A DNA stretch of 64,000 nucleotides, taken from assembly GCF_003335045.1 (NCBI RefSeq), contig NZ_QOZG01000004.1, forward strand, positions 124,001 through 188,000. Reading direction: 5' to 3'. Origin of the DNA: Paramesorhizobium salinisoli (GTDB taxonomy: Bacteria > Pseudomonadota > Alphaproteobacteria > Rhizobiales > Rhizobiaceae). The notes under the pieces are model-generated. The model did no database searches, was not told where the DNA came from, and worked only from the letters and a program-made list of their open reading frames with translations. The position numbers and the translations under genes are program-made. Below, piece by piece: positions 1 through 8,647 of the stretch (within the stretch, counting starts at the first letter, position 1; each line of letters starts with the position of its first letter).

Positions 1-270
1 TTGCGCTGCGGACGCTTCATTCTGGTGTTTGGTGCGCCATTCTTCATAGGGCATGCCATAAATAAGTTCGCGCGCTTCCTCCTTGGAAAGATCGACGCCT
101 GCGGCGTCGGCTGCATCCTTGTACCAGTTGGAGAGGCAGTTGCGGCAAAAGCCCGCCAGGTTCATGAGGTCGATGTTCTGCACATCGCTCCGCTGGCGCA
201 GATGTTCCACCAATGTCCGAAAGGCCGCTGCCTCGAACTCCGTGCGTTGCTGTTGGCTAAGCTCGGTCAT
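1..270 (-). CDS. DUF1244 family protein (3' end outside window)
   Basis: About 90 residues are visible before the reading frame leaves the window at base 1 without a stop, so the last residue or residues are missing. The protein begins MTELSQQQRTEFEAAAFRTL and carries the family's hallmark segment GFCRNCLSNWYKDAA at about residues 40-54, followed by EEARELIYGMPYEEWRT. This matches the small soluble DUF1244 family, widespread in proteobacteria and of unknown biochemical function. The two cysteines in FCRNC suggest metal binding or redox chemistry, which is my inference. It lies downstream of the amidohydrolase gene on the same strand, 100 bases away, and may be co-transcribed with it. Confidence 0.85.
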   Translation of the reverse strand, partial: MTELSQQQRTEFEAAAFRTLVEHLRQRSDVQNIDLMNLAGFCRNCLSNWYKDAADAAGVDLSKEEARELIYGMPYEEWRTKHQNEASAAQ

Positions 271-370
271 GCCGCATTCTCCTTCCAGGGTGCTGCGCGT
301 CCATGGGACGCAAAGACGCTTTAACGCTTTAAGTGCTGCACAATCCCCCGAATCAATCCCGATTAAGGGG

Positions 371-1180
371 CTATGCAGCGGGGACTGGTCCCGTCCGCGA
401 ACCGAAATGCTGGACCTCATGCATATCGGGACGTGCATTCACGGCGGCAAGCATCGGTGCAAGCCTTTCCGCCCAGGCTTCGGCGCCTGAGGGGGCGGCG
501 ATCAGATCCTGTCGCACCTCGATCAGAGCATGCGCATATCCAGCGGCAACGCAATGGCGGAACATCGTGTCGTTGCGCAGTGCGCCATCATAGGGTTCAT
601 TGTCCCCAACCACCAGCGCCGGGTCGCTACGCAGGGCCTGGACAAGCGGTACGACAGCGCGCGGATCGCTATCCCAGAGGAGGGCGACGTGCCAAGGCCT
701 TTTTCTCGTCTTCCAGAACGGCGTGAAGGAATGAATCGAAATGACCAGCGGCGGCTTTCCGGTTGCCGCCATGATCTTTTCAATCGCAATCGCCACGGCC
801 TTGTCATAAGGGCGGTAGAACCGGTCCAGGCGCTTCTCGCGCTCGGCCTCGCTCAGCGGATGGTTGCCAGGAATGACGGCTCCGTCGGAAAGCCGCATGA
901 TCAAAGTCGGATCATCCTCGCCGCGGTTCGGATCGATCAACAGGCGGGAAAATCCGCCGAGAACCGCGGGAACTCCCAGACGGTGGGCAAGGCTGCGCGT
1001 CATGGTCTCGACGCCGATATCGTAGGCGATATGCCTGTCGAACTCGGCTGCCGCGAGGCCTAGGGAGCCATACTCCGGTGGAAGATCGCGACGGGCGTGG
1101 TCGGCAATCAGCAGCAGGCCTCGGCTGAAATCGCCTTCGACATGATGCACGGGGAAAAACTGCATGAATGCGGATTCCAT
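371..1180 (-). CDS. N-formylglutamate amidohydrolase family protein
   Basis: 269 residues. The family (FGase) includes zinc-dependent enzymes that release formate from N-formyl-glutamate in histidine breakdown, and related amidohydrolases. Visible motifs are LLIADHARRDLP near the N terminus, VISIHSFTPFW in the middle (the family's SxHSF zinc-site motif) and ALIEVRQDLI near the C terminus (the ExRxDL motif). I start it at MESAFMQFFPVHH because family similarity begins there. Upstream in-frame ATGs at 1202-1204 and 1229-1231 are possible, and none of the three has a good ribosome site. No other hut gene is nearby, so a histidine role is not supported by context. Confidence 0.85.
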   Translation of the reverse strand: MESAFMQFFPVHHVEGDFSRGLLLIADHARRDLPPEYGSLGLAAAEFDRHIAYDIGVETMTRSLAHRLGVPAVLGGFSRLLIDPNRGEDDPTLIMRLSDGAVIPGNHPLSEAEREKRLDRFYRPYDKAVAIAIEKIMAATGKPPLVISIHSFTPFWKTRKRPWHVALLWDSDPRAVVPLVQALRSDPALVVGDNEPYDGALRNDTMFRHCVAAGYAHALIEVRQDLIAAPSGAEAWAERLAPMLAAVNARPDMHEVQHFGSRTGPVPAA

Positions 1181-1381
1181 GGAGAGGGAATTTCGATCTC
1201 TCATGCGGGAGGGCGGATTGCAAGCCGTCATTCTTCTGCCATTAGGTGGCGTTTTCGTGAGCGATGGGGAACCATTGCCGAAATTTCTCGTCGCTGGCCG
1301 ATTCTTGCTCAACAACTAGCCCCAATACGCTTCTGGCGCGTTGACATCACATGCGAAACTGCCGAAAAGAGGGCAACAAAA

Positions 1382-1894
1382 ATGGCATTTCCAAGCGTAA
1401 CAGGCCCGCACATGTGCGCTGAAAGGTTTCGGCGGATGCGCTCTCGACACCCCACGGTTTTCTCCGGCATTTTCGCTATGGGCATGATGTTCATGGCTGT
1501 GGAAGCCCATGCCGATTTCCGCGTCTGTAACTCCACGCAAAACCTCGTTGGGGTCGCCATCGGCTATCGCGCCAAGACGGGGTGGGTTACCGAGGGTTGG
1601 TGGCACATCAAGGGATCCAGCTGCAAGACCCTGATCGAAGGGCCGCTCTCCCAGCGCTATTATTATCTCTATGCCGAAGACGCCGAGGGCGGCGGCCGCT
1701 GGGACGGCCCGGTCAACATGTGCGTCGCCGAAAAGGAATTCAAGATAGCCGGCGTCAACGATTGCTTTGCGCGCGGCTTTCAGCGCTCCGGCTTCCAGGA
1801 ATACGACACGGGTGAACAATCGAGCTGGATGGTCCAGCTGACCGATGAGGCGCCGCCCGAAAATCCGACAGTGACAGGAACAAACAATCCATGA
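1382..1894 (+). CDS. DUF1036 secreted protein
   Basis: 170 residues. A hydrophobic segment (FSGIFAMGMMFMAVEAHA) ending in AHA|DFRVCN near residue 45 looks like a signal peptide cleavage region, so the mature protein should be periplasmic. The mature part has the DUF1036 pattern: RVCNSTQNLVGVAIGYR, GWWHIKGSSCKTLI, YYYLYAEDAEGG and several cysteines that may form disulfides. Start 1382 is chosen because AAGAGGG lies nine bases upstream; a shorter start at 1436 would give a more usual signal length. The stop overlaps the pyruvate kinase start in ATGA, so the two are probably translationally coupled. Function unknown; the coupling with pyk is conserved-looking but unexplained. Confidence 0.8.
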   Translation: MAFPSVTGPHMCAERFRRMRSRHPTVFSGIFAMGMMFMAVEAHADFRVCNSTQNLVGVAIGYRAKTGWVTEGWWHIKGSSCKTLIEGPLSQRYYYLYAEDAEGGGRWDGPVNMCVAEKEFKIAGVNDCFARGFQRSGFQEYDTGEQSSWMVQLTDEAPPENPTVTGTNNP

Positions 1895-3327
1895 GACGCA
1901 GCCGTAAGGTCAAAATTCTCGCAACGCTCGGACCGGCATCCTCCGAAGAGGCGACGATCCGCAAGCTTTTCGAGGCAGGCGCCGACGTTTTCCGCATCAA
2001 TATGAGCCATGCCGACCATGATCTGATGCGTACTCTTGTCCGCCGCATCCGCAACGTGGAGCGCGAGCTTGGCCGGCCTATCGGCATTCTCGCCGATCTG
2101 CAGGGACCGAAGCTGCGCGTTGGCAAGTTTGCGGATGGCAAGGTCAGCCTCGTGGCCGGCCAGAACTTCACGCTCGACGATCAGGACGTGCCTGGCGACA
2201 ACACCCGCGTTTTCCTGCCGCATCCTGAAATTCTCCAGTCCGTCGAGCCCGGCCACCGGCTGTTAATCGACGATGGCCGGCTGGCGCTGGTTGCCGAAGC
2301 GGTTGATGGCAAGTCGATTCGCTGCCGCGTTGTATCGGGCACGGGAATTTCCGACCGCAAGGGCGTCAGCCTTCCGGATACGACACTCTCCGTCAGCGCG
2401 CTGACCGAGAAGGACCGCCGGGATCTTGATGCGGTACTGCTGGAGGAAATCGACTGGGTCGCGCTTTCCTTCATCCAGCGTCCCGAAGATCTGGCGGAAG
2501 TGCGCAAGATCACGCGGGGCCGAGTCGGGCTTCTCTCCAAGATCGAGAAGCCGCAGGCGGTCGCCCGCCTCGACGAAATCATTGAATTGTCGGATGCGTT
2601 GATGGTGGCGCGCGGCGATTTGGGTGTGGAAATGCCGCTTGAAGCGGTTCCCGGCATCCAGAAGCAGATCACGCGTGCCGCACGCCGGGCCGGAAAGCCT
2701 GTTGTCGTCGCTACGCAGATGCTGGAATCGATGATCACGGCGCCGGTGCCGACGCGAGCCGAAGTGTCCGATGTCGCCACTGCCGTATTCGAGGGCGCGG
2801 ACGCCATCATGCTTTCGGCCGAATCGGCTGCGGGCGATTATCCCGTCGAGGCGGTCGCCACCATGGCGCGCATCGCCGAGAAGGTGGAGCGGGATCCGAC
2901 CTATCCGGGCATCATCTACGCCCAGCGCTCCGAGCCAGAAGCTACCGGCGCCGACGCGATCTCGCTTGCGGCGCGCCAGATAGCGGAAACGCTCAGGCTT
3001 TCCACGATCATCACCTATACCGCTTCGGGAACGACCGGCTTGCGCGCCGCCCGCGAGCGTCCGCAGACGCCGATCATCGCGCTTTCGCCGATCGTCGAGA
3101 CTGCACGCAAGCTTTCCCTTGTCTGGGGCCTGCACTGCGTTGTCACCGAGGATGCGCGCGATCTCGACGACATGGTCGACCGCGCCTGCAACATCGCTTT
3201 CCGCGAGGAATTTGCAAAGCCTGGCGACCGCGTCATCATCACCGCCGGCGTACCGCTGCGCACCCCGGGCGCCACCAACATGCTGCGTATCGCCTATATC
3301 GGCACTGACGGGCTGACCGGCATCTGA
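1891..3327 (+). CDS. pyk: Pyruvate kinase
   Basis: 478 residues, the usual length. It converts phosphoenolpyruvate and ADP to pyruvate and ATP, the last step of lower glycolysis, in the cytoplasm. Visible family features are KVKILATLGPASS at the N terminus, DVFRINMSHAD, the domain around LADLQGPKLRVGKF, the active-site region LLSKIEKPQAVARLDEI (catalytic lysine), VARGDLGVEMP, and the magnesium and potassium-site region DAIMLSAESAAGDYP. The C-terminal domain is complete. Start overlaps the DUF1036 stop by four bases. It is separated from the rest of the glycolytic genes, which sit at 15.8-22 kb. Confidence 0.97.
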   Translation: MRRSRKVKILATLGPASSEEATIRKLFEAGADVFRINMSHADHDLMRTLVRRIRNVERELGRPIGILADLQGPKLRVGKFADGKVSLVAGQNFTLDDQDVPGDNTRVFLPHPEILQSVEPGHRLLIDDGRLALVAEAVDGKSIRCRVVSGTGISDRKGVSLPDTTLSVSALTEKDRRDLDAVLLEEIDWVALSFIQRPEDLAEVRKITRGRVGLLSKIEKPQAVARLDEIIELSDALMVARGDLGVEMPLEAVPGIQKQITRAARRAGKPVVVATQMLESMITAPVPTRAEVSDVATAVFEGADAIMLSAESAAGDYPVEAVATMARIAEKVERDPTYPGIIYAQRSEPEATGADAISLAARQIAETLRLSTIITYTASGTTGLRAARERPQTPIIALSPIVETARKLSLVWGLHCVVTEDARDLDDMVDRACNIAFREEFAKPGDRVIITAGVPLRTPGATNMLRIAYIGTDGLTGI

Positions 3328-3343
3328 TTGTGGGATACAACTT

Positions 3344-3373
3344 TCCATGGCCTCGCATAGCGGAGGCCATGGA
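3344..3373. terminator. Hairpin between convergent pyk and TPR gene
   Basis: Perfect 11-base stem TCCATGGCCTC / GAGGCCATGGA with an 8-base loop, 16 bases after the pyk stop and 15 before the stop of the convergent gene. It has no U-run on either strand, so it may be a weak bidirectional terminator or an mRNA 3' end stabiliser. Confidence 0.6.
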
Positions 3374-3388
3374 TCCAAGGGCAGGTCC

Positions 3389-4030
3389 TCAGGTTCGGGA
3401 GCCGGCCAGTTCGTCGGCGATCTCGCCGACTTCCTTTTGTGCCTCGCGCATCATCGGATAGACAGTGAGGGCGCGTTCATAAGCGCGCAGGGCCAGTTCC
3501 TTGCGACCGGTTTCCTTCAGGATAGAACCCATGCCAGCGAGCGCCGCGAATTGGCGGGGCTCCAACTGCAGCGTCTTGTTGATGTCGTACATGGCGCGGC
3601 CATAGTCGTTCATCAGGAAATAAAGTGTGGCGCGGCGATTCCAGCCTTCCGCGTAATCCGGCTTGAGGACAACGATTTCGTTGAGGAAATCGAGCGCCAC
3701 CGGATATTTCTTTTCGCGGATAGCGGTGTTCGCCCATCCCATCATCAGATCGACAGTGGCGCTGCCCGACTGGTTCCATATGCCATAGATCTGATCTGCG
3801 ATGCGTTTCGCCTTGGTTTCGTCGTGCGTCTTGCGCAATTCCAGAAACAGCCGGTCCAGTTCGGCGCTGCGCTTTTGCGCGACGGTGGCTTCGCCTTCCG
3901 GCAGATTGGCCGGGGTCTGATCGGCGGGAGAGGGCGCTGCAGGCAGTTCCTGCGCCAGGGTCGCGCCAGTCCCAGCCGTCAAAGTGGCGGGAAAAGCGAA
4001 GAGGGCAAGAAAAGCAAAAACGTTCCGCAT
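3389..4030 (-). CDS. TPR repeat protein, secreted
   Basis: 213 residues. It begins MRNVFAFLALFAFPATLTAG, a signal peptide, then a proline- and alanine-rich linker (ELPAAPSPADQTPANLPEGEA). The rest is helical with at least two recognisable tetratricopeptide units near the C terminus: PVALDFLNEIVVLKPDYAEG, WNRRATLYFLMNDYGRAMYD and KELALRAYERALTVYP. TPR proteins of this kind are scaffolds in the periplasm. An upstream in-frame start at 4120 exists, but the intervening 30 residues spoil the signal peptide. It faces pyk. Partner unknown. Confidence 0.8.
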   Translation of the reverse strand: MRNVFAFLALFAFPATLTAGTGATLAQELPAAPSPADQTPANLPEGEATVAQKRSAELDRLFLELRKTHDETKAKRIADQIYGIWNQSGSATVDLMMGWANTAIREKKYPVALDFLNEIVVLKPDYAEGWNRRATLYFLMNDYGRAMYDINKTLQLEPRQFAALAGMGSILKETGRKELALRAYERALTVYPMMREAQKEVGEIADELAGSRT

Positions 4031-4140
4031 GTGCACAAGGGTAGCCCTGCACAGCGAAACGTCAAATGCAAATTTCAGTGAAACGCTTTTTGTGAAGCGG
4101 ATAAGCATCCGCTTCAGCACAAACGGCCCAACAAACAGGA

Positions 4141-4266
4141 TTAGCCCTGGCGCGCCTTGAAGCGCGGAGCGGTCTTGTTGATGATGTAGATGCGGCCCTT
4201 GCGGCGAACCATCTGGTTGTCACGGTGGCGGCCCTTGAGCGCTTTGAGCGAGTTCTTGATTTTCAT
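4141..4266 (-). CDS. rpmJ: 50S ribosomal protein L36
   Basis: 41 residues, beginning [20 protein letters not shown] and ending APRFKARQG. It is a small, very basic component of the large ribosomal subunit. The sequence shows no cysteine, so this is the zinc-free form of L36 rather than the zinc-ribbon form. It stands alone, as is usual for this type in alphaproteobacteria, with the purK stop 142 bases to the right on the same strand. Confidence 0.95.
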   Translation of the reverse strand: MKIKNSLKALKGRHRDNQMVRRKGRIYIINKTAPRFKARQG

Positions 4267-4407
4267 GTCAATCACCGGTGTCTGGTTGGCCCGCTGGCGG
4301 GCGTCAATGAAGGCTCACCCGAGGCGCGCCGTAAAGGTTGCGCGAAATAGCCAAGGATTAGGCCGATTGTCAACTCCCGTCGGGCAAAAGATGCATGATA
4401 AGTGACT

Positions 4408-5481
4408 CTATTTGCTGGTTTTCAGCCGGGTGACATGTCCCATCTTGCGACCGGGCCGCGCTTCCGCCTTGCCATAGAGGTTGAGTACGGCGAAAGGTTC
4501 GCTCAGGATTTCGGGCACGCGCGATACGTCGTCGCCGATCAGATTTTCCATTACGCAATCGCTGTGGCGGCTGGTTTCGCCGAGCGGCAGGCCGGCAATA
4601 GCGCGGATATGCTGCTCGAACTGGGATACTGCGCAGGCGGCCTCCGTCCAATGGCCGGAATTGTGAACGCGCGGGGCAAATTCATTGGCGAGCAGTGTTC
4701 CATCGGGCAAAACGAAGAATTCAAGGCCCAGCACGCCGACATAATCGAGTGCGTGCAGAAGCTTACCGGCCGCTTGGCGGGCTGTGTCTGCCGTTGTGGC
4801 TGATATGGCGGAAGGAACTGTGGAACTGGCGAGAATGCCGTTGGAATGGACATTCTCCGCGATGTCGTAGCAGCGGATATTTCCCAGGCGATCGCGCGCG
4901 GCGATCACCGATACCTCACGCGTGAAGGCGACGAAGCCTTCGAGAATGGCGGGTGCGTTGCCGATCGATGCAAGCGCTCCCGCGACATCGTCGCTGCCGT
5001 CGCCGCGGAAACGCACCTGGCCCTTGCCGTCATAGCCCATTCGCCTGGTTTTCAGGATGCCGCGTCCGTCGAAAGCGGCGAGTGCCGCCGCCAGGCCTGC
5101 GGAATCGTTTACCAGTTGCCATGGCGCTGTTTCGATGCCGCAATCGTTCAGAAAAGCCTTTTCGCGGAAGCGGTCCTGCGAGACCTCCAGCGCGATGGGC
5201 GGCGGATAGACCCGCTTTTTTTCTACGAGCTTCTGTGCGGCTTCAACGGGGACGTTCTCGAATTCGTAGGTGATGACGTCGCAGGTCTGCGCAAGCTCGG
5301 CCAGCGCTTTCTCGTCATCATAGGGAGCGGTGATCTGACGGTTGGCGACCTGCGCAGCGGGGCAGCCTGCCTCCGGTTCCAGAATGACAGTGTGGAAGCC
5401 GAGCCTGGCTGCAGCCACGGCCAGCATCCTGCCGAGCTGGCCGCCGCCGATAATGCCGATCGTCGATCCCGGCTGCAGCAT
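4408..5481 (-). CDS. purK: N5-carboxyaminoimidazole ribonucleotide synthase
   Basis: 357 residues. It uses ATP and bicarbonate to carboxylate 5-aminoimidazole ribonucleotide in purine synthesis. It starts MLQPGSTIGIIGGGQLGRML, the typical PurK N-terminal nucleotide fold, then an ATP-grasp domain with GRGILKTRRMGYDGKGQ and ILEGFVAFTREVSVIAARD, and the C-terminal EFAPRVHNSGHWTEAAC stretch that is diagnostic of PurK. The start lies two bases after the purE stop, so the pair forms a tightly coupled operon. The reading frame is open upstream, but that part only overlaps purE. Confidence 0.97.
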   Translation of the reverse strand: MLQPGSTIGIIGGGQLGRMLAVAAARLGFHTVILEPEAGCPAAQVANRQITAPYDDEKALAELAQTCDVITYEFENVPVEAAQKLVEKKRVYPPPIALEVSQDRFREKAFLNDCGIETAPWQLVNDSAGLAAALAAFDGRGILKTRRMGYDGKGQVRFRGDGSDDVAGALASIGNAPAILEGFVAFTREVSVIAARDRLGNIRCYDIAENVHSNGILASSTVPSAISATTADTARQAAGKLLHALDYVGVLGLEFFVLPDGTLLANEFAPRVHNSGHWTEAACAVSQFEQHIRAIAGLPLGETSRHSDCVMENLIGDDVSRVPEILSEPFAVLNLYGKAEARPGRKMGHVTRLKTSK

Positions 5482-5483
5482 GA

Positions 5484-5981
5484 TCACGCCTCGTCCTGGG
5501 GGCGCTCGGCGACGCCGGCACTTTGTTTCTCGCGCCAGGCATCGAGCCGCTCGGCAAGAGCCGGGTCCGAAAGCGCCAGGACGGCAGCGGCTAGGAGTGC
5601 TGCATTGATCGCACCGGAACGCCCGATGGCGAGCGTGCCGACGGGAATGCCCGCCGGCATCTGGACGATGGAAAGGAGCGAATCCTGGCCGGAAAGCGCC
5701 TTCGACTGGACCGGCACGCCGAAAACCGGAAGCGGCGTCATTGAGGCGGCCATTCCCGGTAGATGGGCCGCGCCCCCCGCGCCGGCAATGATCACCTTGA
5801 AGCCTTCGGCCCTGGCGCCCTTGGCGAAGGCGACGAGGCGGTCGGGCGTGCGGTGCGCGGAAACGATGCGGGCGTCGTGAGAGATGCCCAGGGCATCGAG
5901 CGTGTCGGCGGCATGGCGCATCGTCGGCCAATCGGACTGGCTGCCCATGATGATCGCAACTTCAGCACGTGTTCCAGCCAT
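5484..5981 (-). CDS. purE: N5-carboxyaminoimidazole ribonucleotide mutase
   Basis: 165 residues. It converts N5-CAIR, the product of PurK, to 4-carboxy-AIR. It has the class I signature [12 protein letters not shown] at the N terminus, [12 protein letters not shown] with the catalytic histidine, and [13 protein letters not shown]. The start [13 protein letters not shown] is preferred over an upstream ATG at 6009-6011 because homologues begin just before the IIMGS motif. It is transcribed with purK. Confidence 0.96.
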   Translation of the reverse strand: MAGTRAEVAIIMGSQSDWPTMRHAADTLDALGISHDARIVSAHRTPDRLVAFAKGARAEGFKVIIAGAGGAAHLPGMAASMTPLPVFGVPVQSKALSGQDSLLSIVQMPAGIPVGTLAIGRSGAINAALLAAAVLALSDPALAERLDAWREKQSAGVAERPQDEA

Positions 5982-6050
5982 CGCCAAATCCCCTATTGTC
6001 TGAAAGGGCACTTAGCCGAAAAGTGGAAAGCCCGCAAGGCAAGGGGCTAG

Positions 6051-6074
6051 CCCATGCCCATGCCCATGCCCATG
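6051..6074. repeat. (CCCATG)4 tandem hexamer
   Basis: Four perfect head-to-tail copies of CCCATG lie between the DUF465 gene stop and the purE start, on the purE leader side. Read on the minus strand, the repeat encodes a tiny open frame Met-Gly-Met-Gly repeated and then a stop. The copy number of such a simple repeat may vary between strains. Confidence 0.8.
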
Positions 6075-6084
6075 CCTCATACCC

Positions 6085-6288
6085 TCAGGCGATGATGTCG
6101 GGAATGACCTGGTCTTCCAGTTCCTGAAGCTTATCCTTGATGGCCAGCTTCTTCTTCTTCATGCGCTGGACACGCAACTGATCGCAGCCGACCTGGATCA
6201 TGGCGTTGATGGCGGCGTCGAAATCCGCGTGTTCCTGTTTCAGACGCGCGACAGCCAATCGTATCTCAGCCTGATCCTGCTCGGACAT
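6085..6288 (-). CDS. YdcH family (DUF465) small coiled-coil protein
   Basis: 67 residues, beginning MSEQDQAEIRLAVARLKQEH and continuing with ADFDAAINAMI, a lysine-rich MKKKKLAIKDKLQELEDQV and an aspartate-isoleucine-rich tail. This is the DUF465/YdcH pattern: two short helices forming a coiled coil. Function unknown. It reads towards purE and may form a transcript with purE-purK. A second DUF465 gene is encoded divergently at 6687-6866, with 398 bases between them. Confidence 0.88.
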   Translation of the reverse strand: MSEQDQAEIRLAVARLKQEHADFDAAINAMIQVGCDQLRVQRMKKKKLAIKDKLQELEDQVIPDIIA

Positions 6289-6686
6289 ACGGTTTTGTCC
6301 CGTTCTGATTATCTGCTGTGGGATAGTCCACGAAGCGCGGGGATCGCGTTCCGACTCCGGGCGGAGCCCATATCATATTTTTGGTTCAGAGAAAATGCTA
6401 CTATCCCAAATTCGACTTCCGCGCCAAGTCGTGGCAAAGTGTCATTGCTCTGTCATGAAGTCATTTGGCGGGGCTTGGCCAGGGGCTCGTAAATCTGATC
6501 GCGTAAGTTTGATCGAATGATGCCTGAAACAGCAGAAAAAAGCCTCTTTACCTCTGCAGCGTGTCATTGCAGAGCCCAATGAACTCAGGCCGTCGGCGTG
6601 ACCGTCTTTCAGTTGTCACATAGCCAGTCGGATTATGAGTTCATGGCCTGACATCTTGAGGAACATCAACCATAGGAGATGCAATC
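6289..6686. other. Divergent intergenic region between two DUF465 genes
   Basis: 398 bases with no convincing gene. It must hold the promoters of both flanking small genes. Two inverted repeats are visible: CTCTGCA (6552-6558) with TGCAGAG (6568-6574), and ATGAACTC (6579-6586) with GAGTTCAT (6637-6644), the latter about 40-110 bases before the plus-strand gene and possibly part of its leader. I see no clear sigma70 boxes. Confidence 0.5.
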
Positions 6687-6866
6687 ATGGCCATTGAGTC
6701 CCATCTTGCAACACTTGAGAAGAAGCACGGTGCCCTGGAAAAGGAGATCACCGAAGCGATGGCATGTCCGGCAATGGACAATCTTCGCATTGCGGATCTC
6801 AAACGCAAGAAACTGCTGCTCAAGGACCAGATTGAAAGATTGAGGATCCAGTTCACCCGCCACTGA
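6687..6866 (+). CDS. YdcH family (DUF465) small protein
   Basis: 59 residues, beginning MAIESHLATLEKKHGALEKE, with the DUF465 core ITEAMACPAMDNLRIADLKRKKLLLKDQ in two stretches. It is predicted to be wholly helical. A good ribosome site, TAGGAGAT, lies about seven bases before the ATG. It is a paralogue of the minus-strand gene at 6085-6288 but only loosely similar. Function unknown. Confidence 0.88.
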   Translation: MAIESHLATLEKKHGALEKEITEAMACPAMDNLRIADLKRKKLLLKDQIERLRIQFTRH

Positions 6867-6880
6867 GTTTGAAAACGCGA

Positions 6881-6924
6881 ACCCCGAAGGGTGGCTGTAG
6901 ATTCTACGCCCCTCCCTTCGGGGT
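6881..6924 (+). terminator. Nested hairpin after the DUF465 gene
   Basis: A perfect 11-base stem ACCCCGAAGGG / CCCTTCGGGGT begins 14 bases after the stop, with a smaller GTAGA/TCTAC hairpin in its loop. No U-run follows, so it is either an unusual terminator or a transcript-end stabiliser. It also lies downstream of the convergent MFS gene. Confidence 0.55.
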
Positions 6925-6965
6925 CGACCATGCGGTGCGCCGGCCGTACATATCGGCTGCGGGTG

Positions 6966-8210
6966 TCAGCCCTGCTCGCCGTCTGCGCGCGGAATAAGCT
7001 TAAGGCCTTCCGGGGTGGCAGCGCGTTCGGATGGCAGGGTCTGGAAGCTATCCTTTTCGGCCGTTGGAAGCGCTGCGCGCTGCCGTGAGCGGACGATGGC
7101 ATATGCGGTGATCGAGAGATGCGCCAGCGCAGTCACTGCAAACAATGCCGAGGGCCAGAGATATTCCATAGCGAGGGCAGCTAGAAGCGGCCCGATCATC
7201 GTGCCGAAGCCATAAAGCAGGAGCAGGCCACCCGATATTTTTACGAAGTTTTCCGAAGCCGCGAAATCGTTGGCGTGGGCGACGGCGACGGGATAGAGCG
7301 CGTAGGCGAGGCCACCATAAAGCGCTGTCATGATGAGAATGGCGGTGGCGTTGGTCGGCGCGATGAAGAAGATGGCGAGCCCGACGAGGGACGATGCGCC
7401 AGCGACGCCCGCCAGCACGAAACGCCTGTCTATCCTGTCCGAGAAGCGTCCGACAGGTATCTGCGTGAACGCGCCGGCAAGGATGGTGAAGCTGACCATC
7501 AGGGCGATCATGGTGGTATCGATACCGGAGCCGGCACCGAACACTGCACCAAGCGTGCCCCAGGCGCCATTGGCGACGCCGATCAGGATGCAGCTTACGA
7601 AAGACACCGGCGAGTTCTTGTAGAGCGCTTTCAGATCCAGTTGCACTTCGCTGAGCGGCTTCGGGCTGCTCGCGGTCGATATGGCGGTCGGGATCAGCGC
7701 CAGGCAGAGAAAAATGCCAGTCACCATGAAAAGGCTTTGTGTATGGATGTCGCCGGTGGCGACGATCATCTGGCCACTCATGACGGCACCATAGTTCACC
7801 ATCATGTAGAGGCCGAAGATCTGGCCGCGGGTTTCGTTGGTGGCGCGCTCGTTCAACCAGCTCTCGATGACCATGAATGCGCCAGCCATGGAGAAACCGG
7901 TGAAGGCGCGCAGCACAATCCAGACGGTCGAATCGATGAAGAGACCGGTAAGAAGGGCGATGACGGCGGCAGATGAGGCAAAAAAACCGAAAGCGCGGAC
8001 ATGACCGACCCGGCGCACAAGCCTCGGGGCGAGCACGCAGCCGGTGATGAAACCGCCGGCCCAGGCGGTGCCGAGAAGGCCGAGGGAACTGACGGCGAAG
8101 CCCTCGCTGCCGCCGCGCAGCGGCAGGAGAAGGCCGTGGAGGCCCGACCCAGCGAGAAGAAATGCCGTACCGCAGAGGAGCGCAAAAACCTGAACAAAAG
8201 AACTGAACAA
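6966..8210 (-). CDS. MFS transporter
   Basis: 414 residues with about twelve hydrophobic segments, starting MFSSFVQVFALLCGTAFLLA. The loop between the second and third segments has LAPRLVRRVGHVRAFG, the usual basic MFS motif A position, and ITQIPVGRFSDRIDRRFV is the repeat of it in the second half. It is an inner membrane secondary carrier; the overall type resembles the YcaD/UMF sort of putative drug or metabolite exporters. The substrate cannot be read from the sequence. It is monocistronic as far as can be seen. Confidence 0.88.
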   Translation of the reverse strand: MFSSFVQVFALLCGTAFLLAGSGLHGLLLPLRGGSEGFAVSSLGLLGTAWAGGFITGCVLAPRLVRRVGHVRAFGFFASSAAVIALLTGLFIDSTVWIVLRAFTGFSMAGAFMVIESWLNERATNETRGQIFGLYMMVNYGAVMSGQMIVATGDIHTQSLFMVTGIFLCLALIPTAISTASSPKPLSEVQLDLKALYKNSPVSFVSCILIGVANGAWGTLGAVFGAGSGIDTTMIALMVSFTILAGAFTQIPVGRFSDRIDRRFVLAGVAGASSLVGLAIFFIAPTNATAILIMTALYGGLAYALYPVAVAHANDFAASENFVKISGGLLLLYGFGTMIGPLLAALAMEYLWPSALFAVTALAHLSITAYAIVRSRQRAALPTAEKDSFQTLPSERAATPEGLKLIPRADGEQG

Positions 8211-8344
8211 AATGATCCCCGAATCGGATTCTATGGAGACAAGCGCCTAGGTCTGAACAATGGCGAAAATAGAAACTGGTCGCGTGACCGCACTATCGGC
8301 GGAAATCCTGACGAAAGCGTTTCGCCACTCATGTTTCCCGGGGT

Positions 8345-8533
8345 TCAGCGGAACAGAGCTTCGGCGGCGGCTTTGCTGACGCCCTTCTTGTCACGGTCGC
8401 CTTCAAGACGTTCGATTTCGGCGCGCAGGATGGCAATGCGCTCATCCAGTTCGGCTACCGACAACAGGGAAAGGTCCTGCCCGATTTCATGAGCGGTTTT
8501 CCTGACCGGCGGCTCGTCGTCGAAAAGTGCCAT
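8345..8533 (-). CDS. DUF1192 family protein
   Basis: 62 residues, beginning MALFDDEPPVRKTAHEIGQD and continuing LSLLSVAELDERIAILRAEIERLE, the diagnostic DUF1192 segment with a short coiled coil. A strong ribosome site GAGGAGA lies upstream of this ATG, which excludes an upstream in-frame ATG at 8573-8575. It is a small cytoplasmic protein of unknown role, common in Hyphomicrobiales. It is divergent from the quinone oxidoreductase gene, 114 bases away. Confidence 0.9.
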   Translation of the reverse strand: MALFDDEPPVRKTAHEIGQDLSLLSVAELDERIAILRAEIERLEGDRDKKGVSKAAAEALFR

Positions 8534-8647
8534 GATGTTCTCCTCGTTCCACCAAGACGGCCCATTACACCCCATTGCCAGATGCAGGGCAAAGGATACA
8601 TTCCATCGGGTCCGACATCAAATCATTCGACAAGGAGAGCGATCCTG

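Noticed and set aside
6018-6026. CCGAAAAGTGG-like piece near purE as another palindromic repeat
   Set aside because: Only the core of the intergenic repeat is present; the flanking palindrome arms are missing.
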